From positions 1 through 37,621 of the forward strand of contig CAIUPE010000081.1 in assembly GCA_903900975.1 (NCBI GenBank): 37,621 bases of DNA, read 5' to 3'. Source of the DNA: an uncultured Hyphomicrobiales bacterium (GTDB lineage: Bacteria > Pseudomonadota > Alphaproteobacteria > Rhizobiales > Beijerinckiaceae). The notes beneath the pieces are model-generated. The model saw only the letters and a program-made list of their open reading frames with translations. It made no database searches and was not told the DNA's origin. A program made the position numbers and the translations under genes. Shown here in pieces: positions 24,357 to 32,409 of this stretch (positions are counted from its first letter, which is position 1; each line of letters begins with the position of its first letter).

Positions 24357-25492
24357 CAAGCCCGCACCTTACCCGCCTAATTTTACAGGATTTCAGATCC
24401 TACCCGGCGCTTGAACTTCGCATTGCCGGCAGGCTGGTGGCCTTTATCGGTGAAAACGGCGCGGGAAAAACCAATCTGCTAGAGGCCATATCCCTATTTT
24501 CAGCCGGGCGCGGGCTGCGCCGGGCTGACTTGGGCGATATGGCGCGGGAAAAAGGCGCAGGGGGCTTTGCCGTTGCTGCCGAGATTTCCGGACCCATGGG
24601 TTCCGTTCGGCTTGGTACAGGTTTGGAGCCCGCCGGGTCCGAAGGACAGGGCCCGCGGAAATACCGTATCGATGGCGAGGCTGCGACGTCCTCTACCGCC
24701 TTCAACGATCACCTGCGCATGGTCTGGTTGACGCCGTCGTTTGACGGGCTCTTTTCAGGTTCGGCGGGGGATCGGCGCCGGTTTCTGGATCGTCTTGTGT
24801 TAGCGGTTGACCCCACCCACGGCACCCGCGTGAGTGCGCTTGAGCGGGCACTCCGTTCGCGTAACCGTATTCTTGAAGTACAGAATCCCGATGCCGGGTG
24901 GCTTGATGCGGTCGAACGTGAGGTCGCTGAAACCGGCGTAGCTGTAGCCGCTGCCCGCCGCGAGACCGTGGGGCAATTGGCAGGCCTAATTGCCAAAACC
25001 CGCAGCGAACTTTCCCCCTTTCCTTGGGCGAAGATTCATCTCGAAGGCCCTATTGAAGCTGAATTGGCCACACGAGCCGCGGTGGATGTTGAAGACTCTT
25101 TTCGTAGCCTTTTACGCGTTAACCGGCCGCGTGACCGTGCTGCGGGCCGCGCGACGGTGGGGCCTCAGGCTTCCGATCTGCTCGTCCGCCATGGGCCGAA
25201 AGACATTGCGGCAGATCGCGCCTCGACTGGCGAACAAAAGGCCTTGCTGATTGGCATTGTGCTGGCTCATGCCCGCCTTGTCGCATCAATCAGCGGCATA
25301 GCACCGCTTGTCTTGCTCGACGAAGTGGCCGCGCATCTCGACCCACGTCGACGAGCGGCGCTGTTTAACACCCTTCACGCCTTGGGCGCGCAAGTGTTTA
25401 TGACAGGAGCGGACCGGCATATCTTCACCGATCTGCCCGCAGGAGCGGAACGCTTTCACGTCACTCCGGGCAAGGTCGCACCGCTTGACTGA
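24353..25492 (+). CDS. recF: DNA replication and repair protein RecF
   Basis: RecF is an SMC-like ATPase that, with RecO and RecR, loads RecA at gaps. The 379-residue protein has LTRLILQDFRSYPALELRI at the N-terminus, Walker A GENGAGKTN, an ABC-type signature STGEQKALLIGIVLAHA and Walker B LVLLDEVAAHLD. TTG 24353 overlaps the dnaN stop (TTGA) and is the only sensible start; the residues after it already match the family N-terminus. In many relatives gyrB follows recF. Here the next gene converges on recF with a 2-nt gap. Confidence 0.94.
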   Translation: MTSPHLTRLILQDFRSYPALELRIAGRLVAFIGENGAGKTNLLEAISLFSAGRGLRRADLGDMAREKGAGGFAVAAEISGPMGSVRLGTGLEPAGSEGQGPRKYRIDGEAATSSTAFNDHLRMVWLTPSFDGLFSGSAGDRRRFLDRLVLAVDPTHGTRVSALERALRSRNRILEVQNPDAGWLDAVEREVAETGVAVAAARRETVGQLAGLIAKTRSELSPFPWAKIHLEGPIEAELATRAAVDVEDSFRSLLRVNRPRDRAAGRATVGPQASDLLVRHGPKDIAADRASTGEQKALLIGIVLAHARLVASISGIAPLVLLDEVAAHLDPRRRAALFNTLHALGAQVFMTGADRHIFTDLPAGAERFHVTPGKVAPLD

Positions 25493-25494
25493 CG

Positions 25495-26250
25495 CTATTT
25501 GATCACCAAGCCTTGGCTTGTCGGTAATTCCATCACGTCATAGCCACGCTGGGCGAACCAAGCGCGCTCAGCATCGCGTTGAGCGCGATAGGGGAGGTAG
25601 CCGTAATCATCTAAGACGACCATGCCGCCGGGAGAAACACGTTCAAACAAGACATCCAGAGCACCGATTTCGGCCGCTACGCCATTCATGTCGATGTGCA
25701 AAAAAGCGATCTTTTCGGGGGCTTGAACATGGAGGATATCAGGAATGAAACCCTTGATAATCCTCGCGCGCGGAATAGCCGAAAACCGCTCAACCACCTC
25801 ATCATAAAGCGACGGGCCCATATCCGGCATAGCCGCATGCGCGCTACCTTCAGGGTAATCGAACAAGTCGTAGAGGTAATAATCTCGCCCCGTCGCATTG
25901 AAATCCACCGAATCACAAATGATACGGGCCGAGATGCCACGATAGCAGCCACATTCGACCAACGCCCCTTCTCGCCGCAAGCCATTACGCGCCGCCCATA
26001 CCAGCATGGCTGTGCGCCAAACGATGCTCTTCTCGATTTTTTTCGTCGCATGGGTCTCTAGCGCCTGCATAAAAGGTGCGTCGAGTTGAAATGAGAGATT
26101 TTTTCCAAAAGTGATCAAATTGTCACCCGTAAAGATGCCATTTTGCCACTTTGGTTCGAGGGCGTGAAATGCATCATTCAAGGCGGATGCGAAGGAATCA
26201 CTAGCCTCTACCCCAAAGAAAACCTCGCCAAAATAGTTATTGGGCATCAT
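25495..26250 (-). CDS. TylF/macrocin O-methyltransferase-like SAM-dependent methyltransferase
   Basis: The 251-residue protein has a class I SAM-binding fold: GALVECGCYRGISARIICD (motif I), DYYLYDLFDYPEG, KIAFLHIDMNGVAAEIGALD and the SPGGMVVLDDYGY segment with the Asp pair that binds Mg2+ in TylF/MycF enzymes. About 80 N-terminal residues precede this core and lack recognised motifs. TylF relatives methylate sugar hydroxyls of antibiotics, but chromosomal homologues often modify surface glycans. No biosynthetic cluster surrounds it, so the substrate is unknown. It lies where gyrB is often found in relatives. Confidence 0.8.
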   Translation of the reverse strand: MMPNNYFGEVFFGVEASDSFASALNDAFHALEPKWQNGIFTGDNLITFGKNLSFQLDAPFMQALETHATKKIEKSIVWRTAMLVWAARNGLRREGALVECGCYRGISARIICDSVDFNATGRDYYLYDLFDYPEGSAHAAMPDMGPSLYDEVVERFSAIPRARIIKGFIPDILHVQAPEKIAFLHIDMNGVAAEIGALDVLFERVSPGGMVVLDDYGYLPYRAQRDAERAWFAQRGYDVMELPTSQGLVIK

Positions 26251-26291
26251 CGTCAGTCGCTTTTAAAAAAAGGGCATAACAAAAATTTTTA

Positions 26292-26313
26292 TTACGTTTT
26301 AACATTAACGTAA
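26292..26313. promoter_or_regulatory. Dyad TTACGTT-N8-AACGTAA between the methyltransferase and LysE genes
   Basis: Perfect 7-bp arms surround TTAACATT in an AT-rich 207-bp divergent region (26251-26457). It lies 42 nt from the methyltransferase start and 145 nt from the lysE-family start, suggesting control of the methyltransferase gene. No other clear signal was found in the gap. Confidence 0.35.
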
Positions 26314-26457
26314 CGTCATAATGCGATGAGGAGCGATGTCGAGAGCAAAAAATAGTCAATATGACAGTTTGATGTCCAAAAAATAGATGCCATAATAATA
26401 GGCACAGACGGTGCATTTTTGCCCTGGCCCTTCCGCTCTCCACCCCCTTGAGATGTC

Positions 26458-27075
26458 ATGCCCCTTTCCGGCCTGCTGCTTTTTTCTTTGACTTATTTCG
26501 TAGCCGTAGCAACACCGGGCCCTGGGATTGCGGCGGTGCTGGCCCGCGCTTTGGCCAAAGGCCTAAAGGGTATTGCACCCTTTATTCTCGGCTTTGTGTT
26601 AGGTGATTTAACGCTCTATACGGCAGCGTTTATCGGCTTTGCCGCGATTGCCGAAACCTATGCGCCGATTTTATGGGCGATTAAATGGGGCGGTGCGGCC
26701 TATTTGCTTTGGCTCTCGTTCAAACTCTGGACCGAACAGGTCAGCGCGGTCGTCGAAGCGCCGTCGGACAGCGTCTCGGAAGCACCCTTATCACTCTTTC
26801 TGACAACCTATGCGTTAACGCTGGGCAATCCAAAACCAATTTTGTTTTTCGTTGCCCTGCTGCCATCGATCGTCGATCTCGGCCGCATGACGTGGATCGA
26901 TTTTCTGACGATCGCCCTTGTGATCGCCGCTATTATCGCGGCAACCCTATCGAGTTATGCGTTTGCCGCGGCCAAAGCGCGAAACCTTTTCGCGAGCCAA
27001 ACGGCGCGAACCCGAATTAATCACATTACTGGATCAGTTTTGGCGCTTGCGGCCATCATTATTGCTCTCCAGTAA
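26458..27075 (+). CDS. LysE/RhtB family amino-acid exporter
   Basis: The 205-residue inner-membrane protein has about six hydrophobic helices. The N-terminal signature TYFVAVATPGPGIAAVLARALAKGLKGIAPFILGFVLGD (about residues 11-49) and the central LTLGNPKPILFFVALLP are diagnostic for LysE/RhtB transporters, which export lysine, homoserine, threonine or similar solutes. The substrate cannot be assigned. ATG 26458 was used; GAG lies 6 nt upstream. It converges on tRNA-His, whose CCA end is 14 nt after its stop. Confidence 0.9.
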   Translation: MPLSGLLLFSLTYFVAVATPGPGIAAVLARALAKGLKGIAPFILGFVLGDLTLYTAAFIGFAAIAETYAPILWAIKWGGAAYLLWLSFKLWTEQVSAVVEAPSDSVSEAPLSLFLTTYALTLGNPKPILFFVALLPSIVDLGRMTWIDFLTIALVIAAIIAATLSSYAFAAAKARNLFASQTARTRINHITGSVLALAAIIIALQ

Positions 27076-27089
27076 TCAACCGGAAGCAA

Positions 27090-27166
27090 TGGTACAGCTA
27101 CCCCGGCTCGAACGGGGGACCTCTAGATCCACAATCTAGCGCTCTAACCAACTGAGCTATAGCTGC
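27090..27166 (-). tRNA. tRNA-His (GUG), CCA encoded
   Basis: The minus strand folds as a complete tRNA of 77 nt including CCA. Acceptor arms GCAGCTA/TAGCTGT close with a G1-U72 wobble. The D arm is AGCTCAGTTGGTTAGAGC, the anticodon loop TTGTGGA has anticodon GTG (plus-strand 27130-27132), and the T arm is CCCCG-TTCGAGC-CGGGG. The discriminator is A73 and the base before G1 is T, so the usual G-1:C73 pair of tRNA-His is absent from the gene. This is a known feature of one alphaproteobacterial group with a divergent HisRS. Confidence 0.95.
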
Positions 27167-27173
27167 ATATTTC

Positions 27174-27211
27174 AAAAGCGGGCGGACCCTACGCCGGGCC
27201 GTCCGCTTTTT
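27174..27211 (-). terminator. Intrinsic terminator downstream of the phasin genes
   Basis: AAAAGCGGGCGG and CCGTCCGCTTTT pair with one G-U, and an internal CCC/GGG can extend the stem. Both flanks are A/T-tracts, so it could work in both directions. It sits 25 nt after the phasin stop and 7 nt before the 5' end of tRNA-His, separating the two minus-strand units. Confidence 0.8.
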
Positions 27212-27235
27212 CAAGTGGCTTTACAAAACCTTCGT

Positions 27236-28054
27236 TCAGTGAAGTGAACGAACCGATGTCAAAGCGGTATCAATTGCCCTGCGTACGGGCTCTGCAGCCT
27301 TAGTGGCGATCGCCTGCGCCAGTGATGACAGCTCCTTGGCTTCGTCCAAGGTCCGCTCAACGCCCCGGCGAATCTCGCTCGATTGCACATCAATGGCTTC
27401 CGAAAGCGAGTGCACCTGATACAGCGAACGGAAATAGCCGAAGGCTGCGTGAGTCTGGGCCTCCATGGCCTCCGTCATTCGAACCTGAATTTCCTTCAGA
27501 CCCGACTGCACCACCTCGCTGCTGGACTCTAGGCCCTTGGCGAAAGTTTCGGAGGCTTCCTGCGATTTGGCAAAAGCGGCCCGAGCTTGTGCTAACGATT
27601 TCTCGGCAATGGATCGGAACGCGTCAGCGGGTTGTAGACCGGACGACGCCGATACCGACTTCGCAGGTTTAGAAACAGCAGGTTTAGCGTCTACCGATTG
27701 AGACGATGCTGCAACAATCGCCTTTTGGGTGTTCCCTTTAACGGCAACAGGCTTTGAGGCAACTTGCTTTGCTGTGACAGGCTTTGTTGCAATAGGCTTG
27801 GCAACGACCGGCTTAGCCACAACTGGCTTTTTCGGTTCGGACTTGGCCGGAACAAGAGCTGGTTTAGCGATGCCATTGGCCTTCGTCGGCCCAACAGGAG
27901 CCGATGGTGTTGACGCAGGAACGACAACAGGCATGGCCGGACGTGCCACGACCGCAGGCGTGGCTGCGGCGGCTACCGGCGTGGCGGCGTCGGCTTTCAC
28001 CGACGCTGCAGGCCCGTCACTCGGTTTACCAGGAACTGATACATCGGATACCAT
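27236..28054 (-). CDS. Phasin-family protein with long Ala/Pro/Lys-rich N-terminal tail
   Basis: The C-terminal 130 residues (about 140-272) form an amphipathic helical phasin domain: LQPADAFRSIAEKSLAQARAAFAKSQEA through ASELSSLAQAIATKAAEP. It is similar to the next gene's product, for example QVHSLSEAIDVQSSEIRR against VKAKDVQEVIHIQTEFVK. The first 140 residues are disordered and hold repeats of five to six residues built on VAKP (PVVAKPVVAKPIATKP), resembling histone-H1-like tails of PhaF phasins that bind DNA and granules. A strong AGGAGG lies 5 nt before the ATG. It is downstream of the smaller phasin gene with a 41-nt gap, and is followed by a terminator. It probably coats polyhydroxyalkanoate granules; a role in nucleoid attachment is inference. 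Confidence 0.82.
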   Translation of the reverse strand: MVSDVSVPGKPSDGPAASVKADAATPVAAAATPAVVARPAMPVVVPASTPSAPVGPTKANGIAKPALVPAKSEPKKPVVAKPVVAKPIATKPVTAKQVASKPVAVKGNTQKAIVAASSQSVDAKPAVSKPAKSVSASSGLQPADAFRSIAEKSLAQARAAFAKSQEASETFAKGLESSSEVVQSGLKEIQVRMTEAMEAQTHAAFGYFRSLYQVHSLSEAIDVQSSEIRRGVERTLDEAKELSSLAQAIATKAAEPVRRAIDTALTSVRSLH

Positions 28055-28095
28055 GTGATCCTCCTATCGTGCTGGAAAGATATAAAGTGAGACAA

Positions 28096-28536
28096 TTACT
28101 TACGCTTGGTCGTCGAAGCGGCCTTGCGCATTTCAGCGGCGGCGCTTTCGACCGTCGCCTGCACATTTTCAGCCGTTTTGCGGGCCGTTTCCTGCACAGT
28201 CGAACCGAATTCCGTCAGTTGTGACTGTAGAGAGGCCACTTGCGCCTTCACAAATTCGGTCTGGATGTGAATGACTTCCTGTACGTCTTTGGCCTTCACG
28301 AGACGTTGAGCCAGATCAAAGGCTGCCGCCACATTCTGCTCAGCATAATTCACCGCACGCTTGGCCAGATCGGCCGACTGGTGATGTGCGGCAGATGTTT
28401 GCGTGTCAGCAGCAGCGACCGCTTTATTGGCTGCGCCGATGAAACCGTCGAACGCCGTTTTGGCTTGCTCAACGCTCTTTTCGGCCAAATCGCGCATTTC
28501 AGCAGGAATTTCGTAGTTAGGGATCGATTTTGTCAT
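28096..28536 (-). CDS. Phasin (polyhydroxyalkanoate granule-associated protein)
   Basis: The 146-residue protein is almost entirely helical and rich in Ala, Gln and Glu. Markers of the rhizobial phasin family (Phasin_2) are IPAEMRDLAEKSVEQAKTAFDGFIGAANKA, the stretch VNYAEQNVAAAFDLAQRLVKAKDVQEVIHIQTEFVKAQ, and a Lys/Arg-rich end. Phasins coat PHB granules and limit their coalescence. ATG 28536 has AAAGG 9 nt upstream; an in-frame extension to 28830 would cross the operator region and was rejected. Two CTGCACTGCA elements upstream suggest PhaR control. A second phasin gene follows in the same transcription unit. Confidence 0.9.
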   Translation of the reverse strand: MTKSIPNYEIPAEMRDLAEKSVEQAKTAFDGFIGAANKAVAAADTQTSAAHHQSADLAKRAVNYAEQNVAAAFDLAQRLVKAKDVQEVIHIQTEFVKAQVASLQSQLTEFGSTVQETARKTAENVQATVESAAAEMRKAASTTKRK

Positions 28537-28588
28537 GATTTTAAACCTTTTTCTAAGGTGAGGATGTGGGTTACGCCCGTCTGAATTA

Positions 28589-28616
28589 CTGCACTGCAAT
28601 ATAATGCTGCACTGCA
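28589..28616. promoter_or_regulatory. Paired CTGCACTGCA elements upstream of the phasin gene (PhaR-like operator)
   Basis: CTGCACTGCA occurs at 28589-28598 and again at 28607-28616, 18 bp apart and so on nearly the same helix face. TGC-rich repeats of this kind are bound by PhaR, the repressor of phasin and PHB genes, in alphaproteobacteria. They lie about 55-80 nt before the phasin start. The remaining gap up to 28787 shows no other clear gene. Confidence 0.55.
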
Positions 28617-28787
28617 CAATCGTCAACCTCGACGTCGCGTTAACGGTGTTTTTGAATATTCGACCTTGGGGGGAGATAAGGTTGGACGCAAAGGCCTTCG
28701 ATCGATTAATATTCCAGGGATCAGATGAGGAAGCGATGCGAAGCTGAAAGGTTCCGCGTGATCTAAAAGGGATGCCCAATTCCACCC

Positions 28788-30854
28788 ATGACCCCCGGCG
28801 ATACCCCAGTACCAGAGCCCGTTCCGACACGCTCCAGCAAGCGCGGCGTGATGGTGCGCTTTGTCTGGCAGACCGATCGTAGCGGGGCCTTTCATTTTCC
28901 CGGCTCTGGCGAAGGTCTTAATCGTCTAGAACACGCTTATTCCGGTACGGTGTGGCCGCACCAAGATGCAATTGGCGATGCTTTGGCGGCCCGCACGACT
29001 TTTGTCGGCCTTGAAGGCCACGTGATATTGGATGATGCGAAGCCTGTGCGGATTATTCTTTCCGGCACACCCGTGATGGGGGCAGACGGGGCTTTCGGCG
29101 GCTTCCGCGGTTTCGGGTTTATCGAACCAACCATCTGCGAAACGCCTATTCCGGCACCAGCTCGCGTGGAGCACCCGCGCGCACCTGCACCGAAGGCGGA
29201 AATGCCGGTACCCCTCGGATTAAGTGCGAGCGAGCGGCAAGCCTTTCGGGATATCGCCCGCGCTCTCGGTGCGAGCCCCGACAACAATCAGGACAGCGAC
29301 GAACCGTTACCCCCTCCGCCTCGTCAGCCTCACGTCCAACCCGCGCCGGAGGTGCCGATCCCTCCTTCAACGGCCGACCGTATGGCCGAAGTCCTTGACC
29401 GTCTGCCCGTTGGTATCTTGATCAGCCGTGGCGGCGTGCCGATTATTATGAACCGTCCCCTATTGGATTGGCTTGGGTATGACAGCATCGACCACTTTCA
29501 CGATCTTGGCGGAGTGGATACCCTGTTTGGTGGACGCGACCCGTCTCGCCGATCATCCGATGATGACGGCGCAATGCTGTTGCGGCGGCGCGACGGTGAT
29601 ATGCTGGCGCTAGGTGTAAAATTGCAAACGCTCCAATGGGATGAATTGCCCGCTAGCATGATGGTGTTCGAACGTATCGCCGATCGGGAGCCGATCGCTC
29701 AATTTTATGATGATGAGCGGCACAGCGAAGGCGCAATCGTATCCGCCGATGATTTATCCGCTATTCTCGATACCGCTACCGATGGTGTCATCGTAATGGA
29801 CCGAGATGCCCGCATCCTGTCGATGAACCGTTCTGCGGAAGCGCTCTTCGGTATCGATTCGGCAGCAATCACAGGCGAACGACTCACCGCTCTGCTTGCG
29901 ACCGAGAGCCACTCCCGCGCACTCGACTATCTCGAGGGCCTAAAGGACAATGGCGTAGCCAGCGTGCTCAATGACGGCCGCGAAGTGATGGGGCAGACGC
30001 AGGACGGTGGACGGATTCCGCTCTTCATGACGATGGGCCGCATCGGGACACAGGTGGAGCCGAAATACTGCGCCGTGTTGCGGGACATCAGCACGTTTAA
30101 GCGCGCCGAACGGGACTTTATGGAGGCCCGCCGCGCGGCGGAAACCGCAAGTGCGCGCAAATCTGACTTTCTGGCCCGCATAAGCCATGAAATTCGTACG
30201 CCTTTGTCGGCCATTATCGGCTTTGCCGAAATCATGCATGACGAGCGCTTCGGCCAGCTCGGCAATGCCCGCTATCGAGATTATCTGAACGATATTCTAA
30301 CGTCGGGCTCCCATGTGCTTGATCTTGTGAATGATTTGCTGGATCTCTCCAAAATCGAGGCGGGCCGTGCCGATCTGACTTTCGGCGAGGTGGATATCAA
30401 TGCCATCCTGTTGAATACCACCAATGTCCTACAAGAAGCGGCCAACAAAGGCCGAGTGACTTTGCGTGTTAGTCTAGCTTCGCAGATGCCGTCTATCGTC
30501 GCCGATGAGCGGTCCTTGACGCAAATCATGCTGAATATTCTCTCCAACGCCGTCAAATTTACGCCTGAAGGCGGGCAAGTGATCGTTTCTACCGCCCGCA
30601 CGCCCGACGGCGAGGTGATCATTCGGGTGAAAGATACCGGCATCGGCATGACAGACACCGACGTCGCCATGGCGCTTGAGCCCTTCCGGCAGGTGTCGAC
30701 AAGCCGCAAAGGTGGCGGCACAGGCTTGGGCTTGCCGTTAACCAAAGCCCTCGTTGAAGCCAACCGTGCCTCGATGGCAATCCGTAGCGCGCGGCAGAAG
30801 GGCACCTTGGTTGAAATTACTTTTCCGCCAACGCGCGTGCTGGCCGAACGGTAA
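28788..30854 (+). CDS. PAS-domain sensor histidine kinase of the PdhS/PleC/DivJ type
   Basis: The 688-residue protein has no evident membrane segment. Residues about 22-112 form a PAS-like region (RFVWQTDRSG ... FGGFRGFGF) characteristic of rhizobial PdhS proteins. A Pro-rich linker (about 120-195) follows, then a degenerate PAS region (200-300) and a clear PAS domain (about 323-440; AILDTATDGVIVMDRDARILSMN). The kinase core has His467 in FLARISHEIRTPLSAIIGFAEIM, then N box NILSNAVKFTPEGG, G1 DTGIGM and G2 GGGTGLGLPL. The segment after the His (DERFGQLGNARYRDYLNDIL) matches kinases that act on DivK. Known PdhS proteins are near 1000 residues, so the N-terminal part seems absent. The ATG has no good ribosome-binding site. 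A glcDEF operon follows. Confidence 0.85.
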   Translation: MTPGDTPVPEPVPTRSSKRGVMVRFVWQTDRSGAFHFPGSGEGLNRLEHAYSGTVWPHQDAIGDALAARTTFVGLEGHVILDDAKPVRIILSGTPVMGADGAFGGFRGFGFIEPTICETPIPAPARVEHPRAPAPKAEMPVPLGLSASERQAFRDIARALGASPDNNQDSDEPLPPPPRQPHVQPAPEVPIPPSTADRMAEVLDRLPVGILISRGGVPIIMNRPLLDWLGYDSIDHFHDLGGVDTLFGGRDPSRRSSDDDGAMLLRRRDGDMLALGVKLQTLQWDELPASMMVFERIADREPIAQFYDDERHSEGAIVSADDLSAILDTATDGVIVMDRDARILSMNRSAEALFGIDSAAITGERLTALLATESHSRALDYLEGLKDNGVASVLNDGREVMGQTQDGGRIPLFMTMGRIGTQVEPKYCAVLRDISTFKRAERDFMEARRAAETASARKSDFLARISHEIRTPLSAIIGFAEIMHDERFGQLGNARYRDYLNDILTSGSHVLDLVNDLLDLSKIEAGRADLTFGEVDINAILLNTTNVLQEAANKGRVTLRVSLASQMPSIVADERSLTQIMLNILSNAVKFTPEGGQVIVSTARTPDGEVIIRVKDTGIGMTDTDVAMALEPFRQVSTSRKGGGTGLGLPLTKALVEANRASMAIRSARQKGTLVEITFPPTRVLAER

Positions 30855-30960
30855 TTCCAAACGAACCGTGGCCAGTCGACGTAATGGCCTGATCGACTCT
30901 TGCAAAAGCTATCAAAACCTCTGACATGGTGGATGTGGAACGTTTCGCGGGAGGACTCCG

Positions 30961-32409
30961 ATGAGCATTCAATTTCCAATGCCAGATGAGGCTATTCTGG
31001 CCCGTCGCGATGCCATCATCGCGGGCCTTGCGCCTTTGGTGCCTGCTTCCTCGTTGATCGTGACGGAAGACGAACGTAGGGCTTTCGAAACCGATGCTCT
31101 GACGGCCTATCGAAAAATGCCGATGGCTGTTGTTCTGCCAACAACAACAGAAGAAGTGGCAGCCGTTCTTAGATTTTGCAACGATCAGGGCGTAAAGGTC
31201 ATTCCACGCGGCGCGGGTACTTCGCTTGCCGGCGGGGCTATTCCGCAGGAAGATGCGGTGGTCGTAGGCGTCGGAAAAATGAATCAGGTGATCGATATCA
31301 ATTTCGGCGACCGGACGATGCGCGTGCAATCGGGCATTACCAATCTCGCGATTTCGGGCGAAGTGGCGCACAACGGGTTCTTTTATGCTCCTGACCCATC
31401 CTCGCAACTGGCCTGCACGATTGCGGGCAATATCGCGATGAATTCCGGGGGCGCGCATTGCCTGCGTTATGGCGTGACCACCAATAATATTTTGGGCGTT
31501 CGTATGGTGCTGATTGACGGCACCGTTGTCGATATTGGCTCGGATGCGATGGATGCGCCGGGACTTGATCTCTTAGGCATCGTCATCGGATCAGAAGGGC
31601 AGCTTGGGATCGTCACAGAAGCGGTCGTTAGGATATTGCCGTTGGCTGAAGGAGCCCGCCCGGTGCTGTTCGGTTTTGACTCGAGCGAAGCCGCGGGCAA
31701 AGCCGTTGCTGCCATTATCGGCGCAGGAATCATTCCTGTCGCCATGGAATTTATGGACAAACCCGCGATTGAAATCTGCGAAGCCTTTGCGCATGCGGGT
31801 TATCCGCTCGATGCGGAAGCGCTTTTGATCATCGAGGTTGAAGGCTCCGATGTCGAGATGGATGCCACGCTCGAAAAAATTGTCAAAATCGCCAAAGAAC
31901 ACGGCGTCAAAACAGTCAAAGAATCTAAATCCGCGATGGAAACAGCGGCGATCTGGAAAGGCCGCAAATCGGCGTTTGGTGCTACCGGCCGCATCGCGGA
32001 TTACATCTGCATGGATGGCACAATCCCGACCGGCCAATTGCCGTTGGTGTTGCGCCGTATCGACGAGATTGTGAAAAGCTATGGTTTGCGGGTCGCCAAT
32101 GTGTTCCACGCCGGAGATGGTAATTTGCACCCACTGATCCTCTATAATTGCAACGATGAAGAGGAAGCGCATAAGGCCGAAGAAGCGGGCAACGACATCC
32201 TTAAACTCTGCGTCGAAGTCGGCGGGTGCCTGACAGGCGAACATGGGGTTGGTATTGAAAAGCGTGATCTGATGCGCAAGCAATTCACCGACATTGATCT
32301 CAACCAGCAAATGCGCGTCCGCGCTGTGTTTGATCCGGCTTGGTTGCTCAATCCAGCCAAGGTATTTCCGCTTGATGGTCGGCCTGCGATCGAAAGTCAT
32401 TCCCCATGA
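30961..32409 (+). CDS. glcD: Glycolate oxidase subunit GlcD (FAD-linked)
   Basis: GlcD is the FAD-bearing catalytic subunit of glycolate oxidase, oxidising glycolate to glyoxylate and passing electrons to GlcF and the respiratory chain. The 482-residue protein has the FAD_binding_4 landmarks [44 protein letters not shown] and [11 protein letters not shown]. It also has the C-terminal oxidase domain with [12 protein letters not shown] and [20 protein letters not shown] lies 6 nt before the ATG. The gene heads glcD-glcE-glcF, with an overlap of 4 nt (ATGA) into glcE. A D-lactate dehydrogenase identity is less likely because the E and F partners follow. Confidence 0.94.
   Translation: MSIQFPMPDEAILARRDAIIAGLAPLVPASSLIVTEDERRAFETDALTAYRKMPMAVVLPTTTEEVAAVLRFCNDQGVKVIPRGAGTSLAGGAIPQEDAVVVGVGKMNQVIDINFGDRTMRVQSGITNLAISGEVAHNGFFYAPDPSSQLACTIAGNIAMNSGGAHCLRYGVTTNNILGVRMVLIDGTVVDIGSDAMDAPGLDLLGIVIGSEGQLGIVTEAVVRILPLAEGARPVLFGFDSSEAAGKAVAAIIGAGIIPVAMEFMDKPAIEICEAFAHAGYPLDAEALLIIEVEGSDVEMDATLEKIVKIAKEHGVKTVKESKSAMETAAIWKGRKSAFGATGRIADYICMDGTIPTGQLPLVLRRIDEIVKSYGLRVANVFHAGDGNLHPLILYNCNDEEEAHKAEEAGNDILKLCVEVGGCLTGEHGVGIEKRDLMRKQFTDIDLNQQMRVRAVFDPAWLLNPAKVFPLDGRPAIESHSP

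Noticed and set aside
30817-31458. 213-residue minus-strand frame across the kinase/glcD junction
   Set aside because: Shadow of glcD on the opposite strand with no family features.
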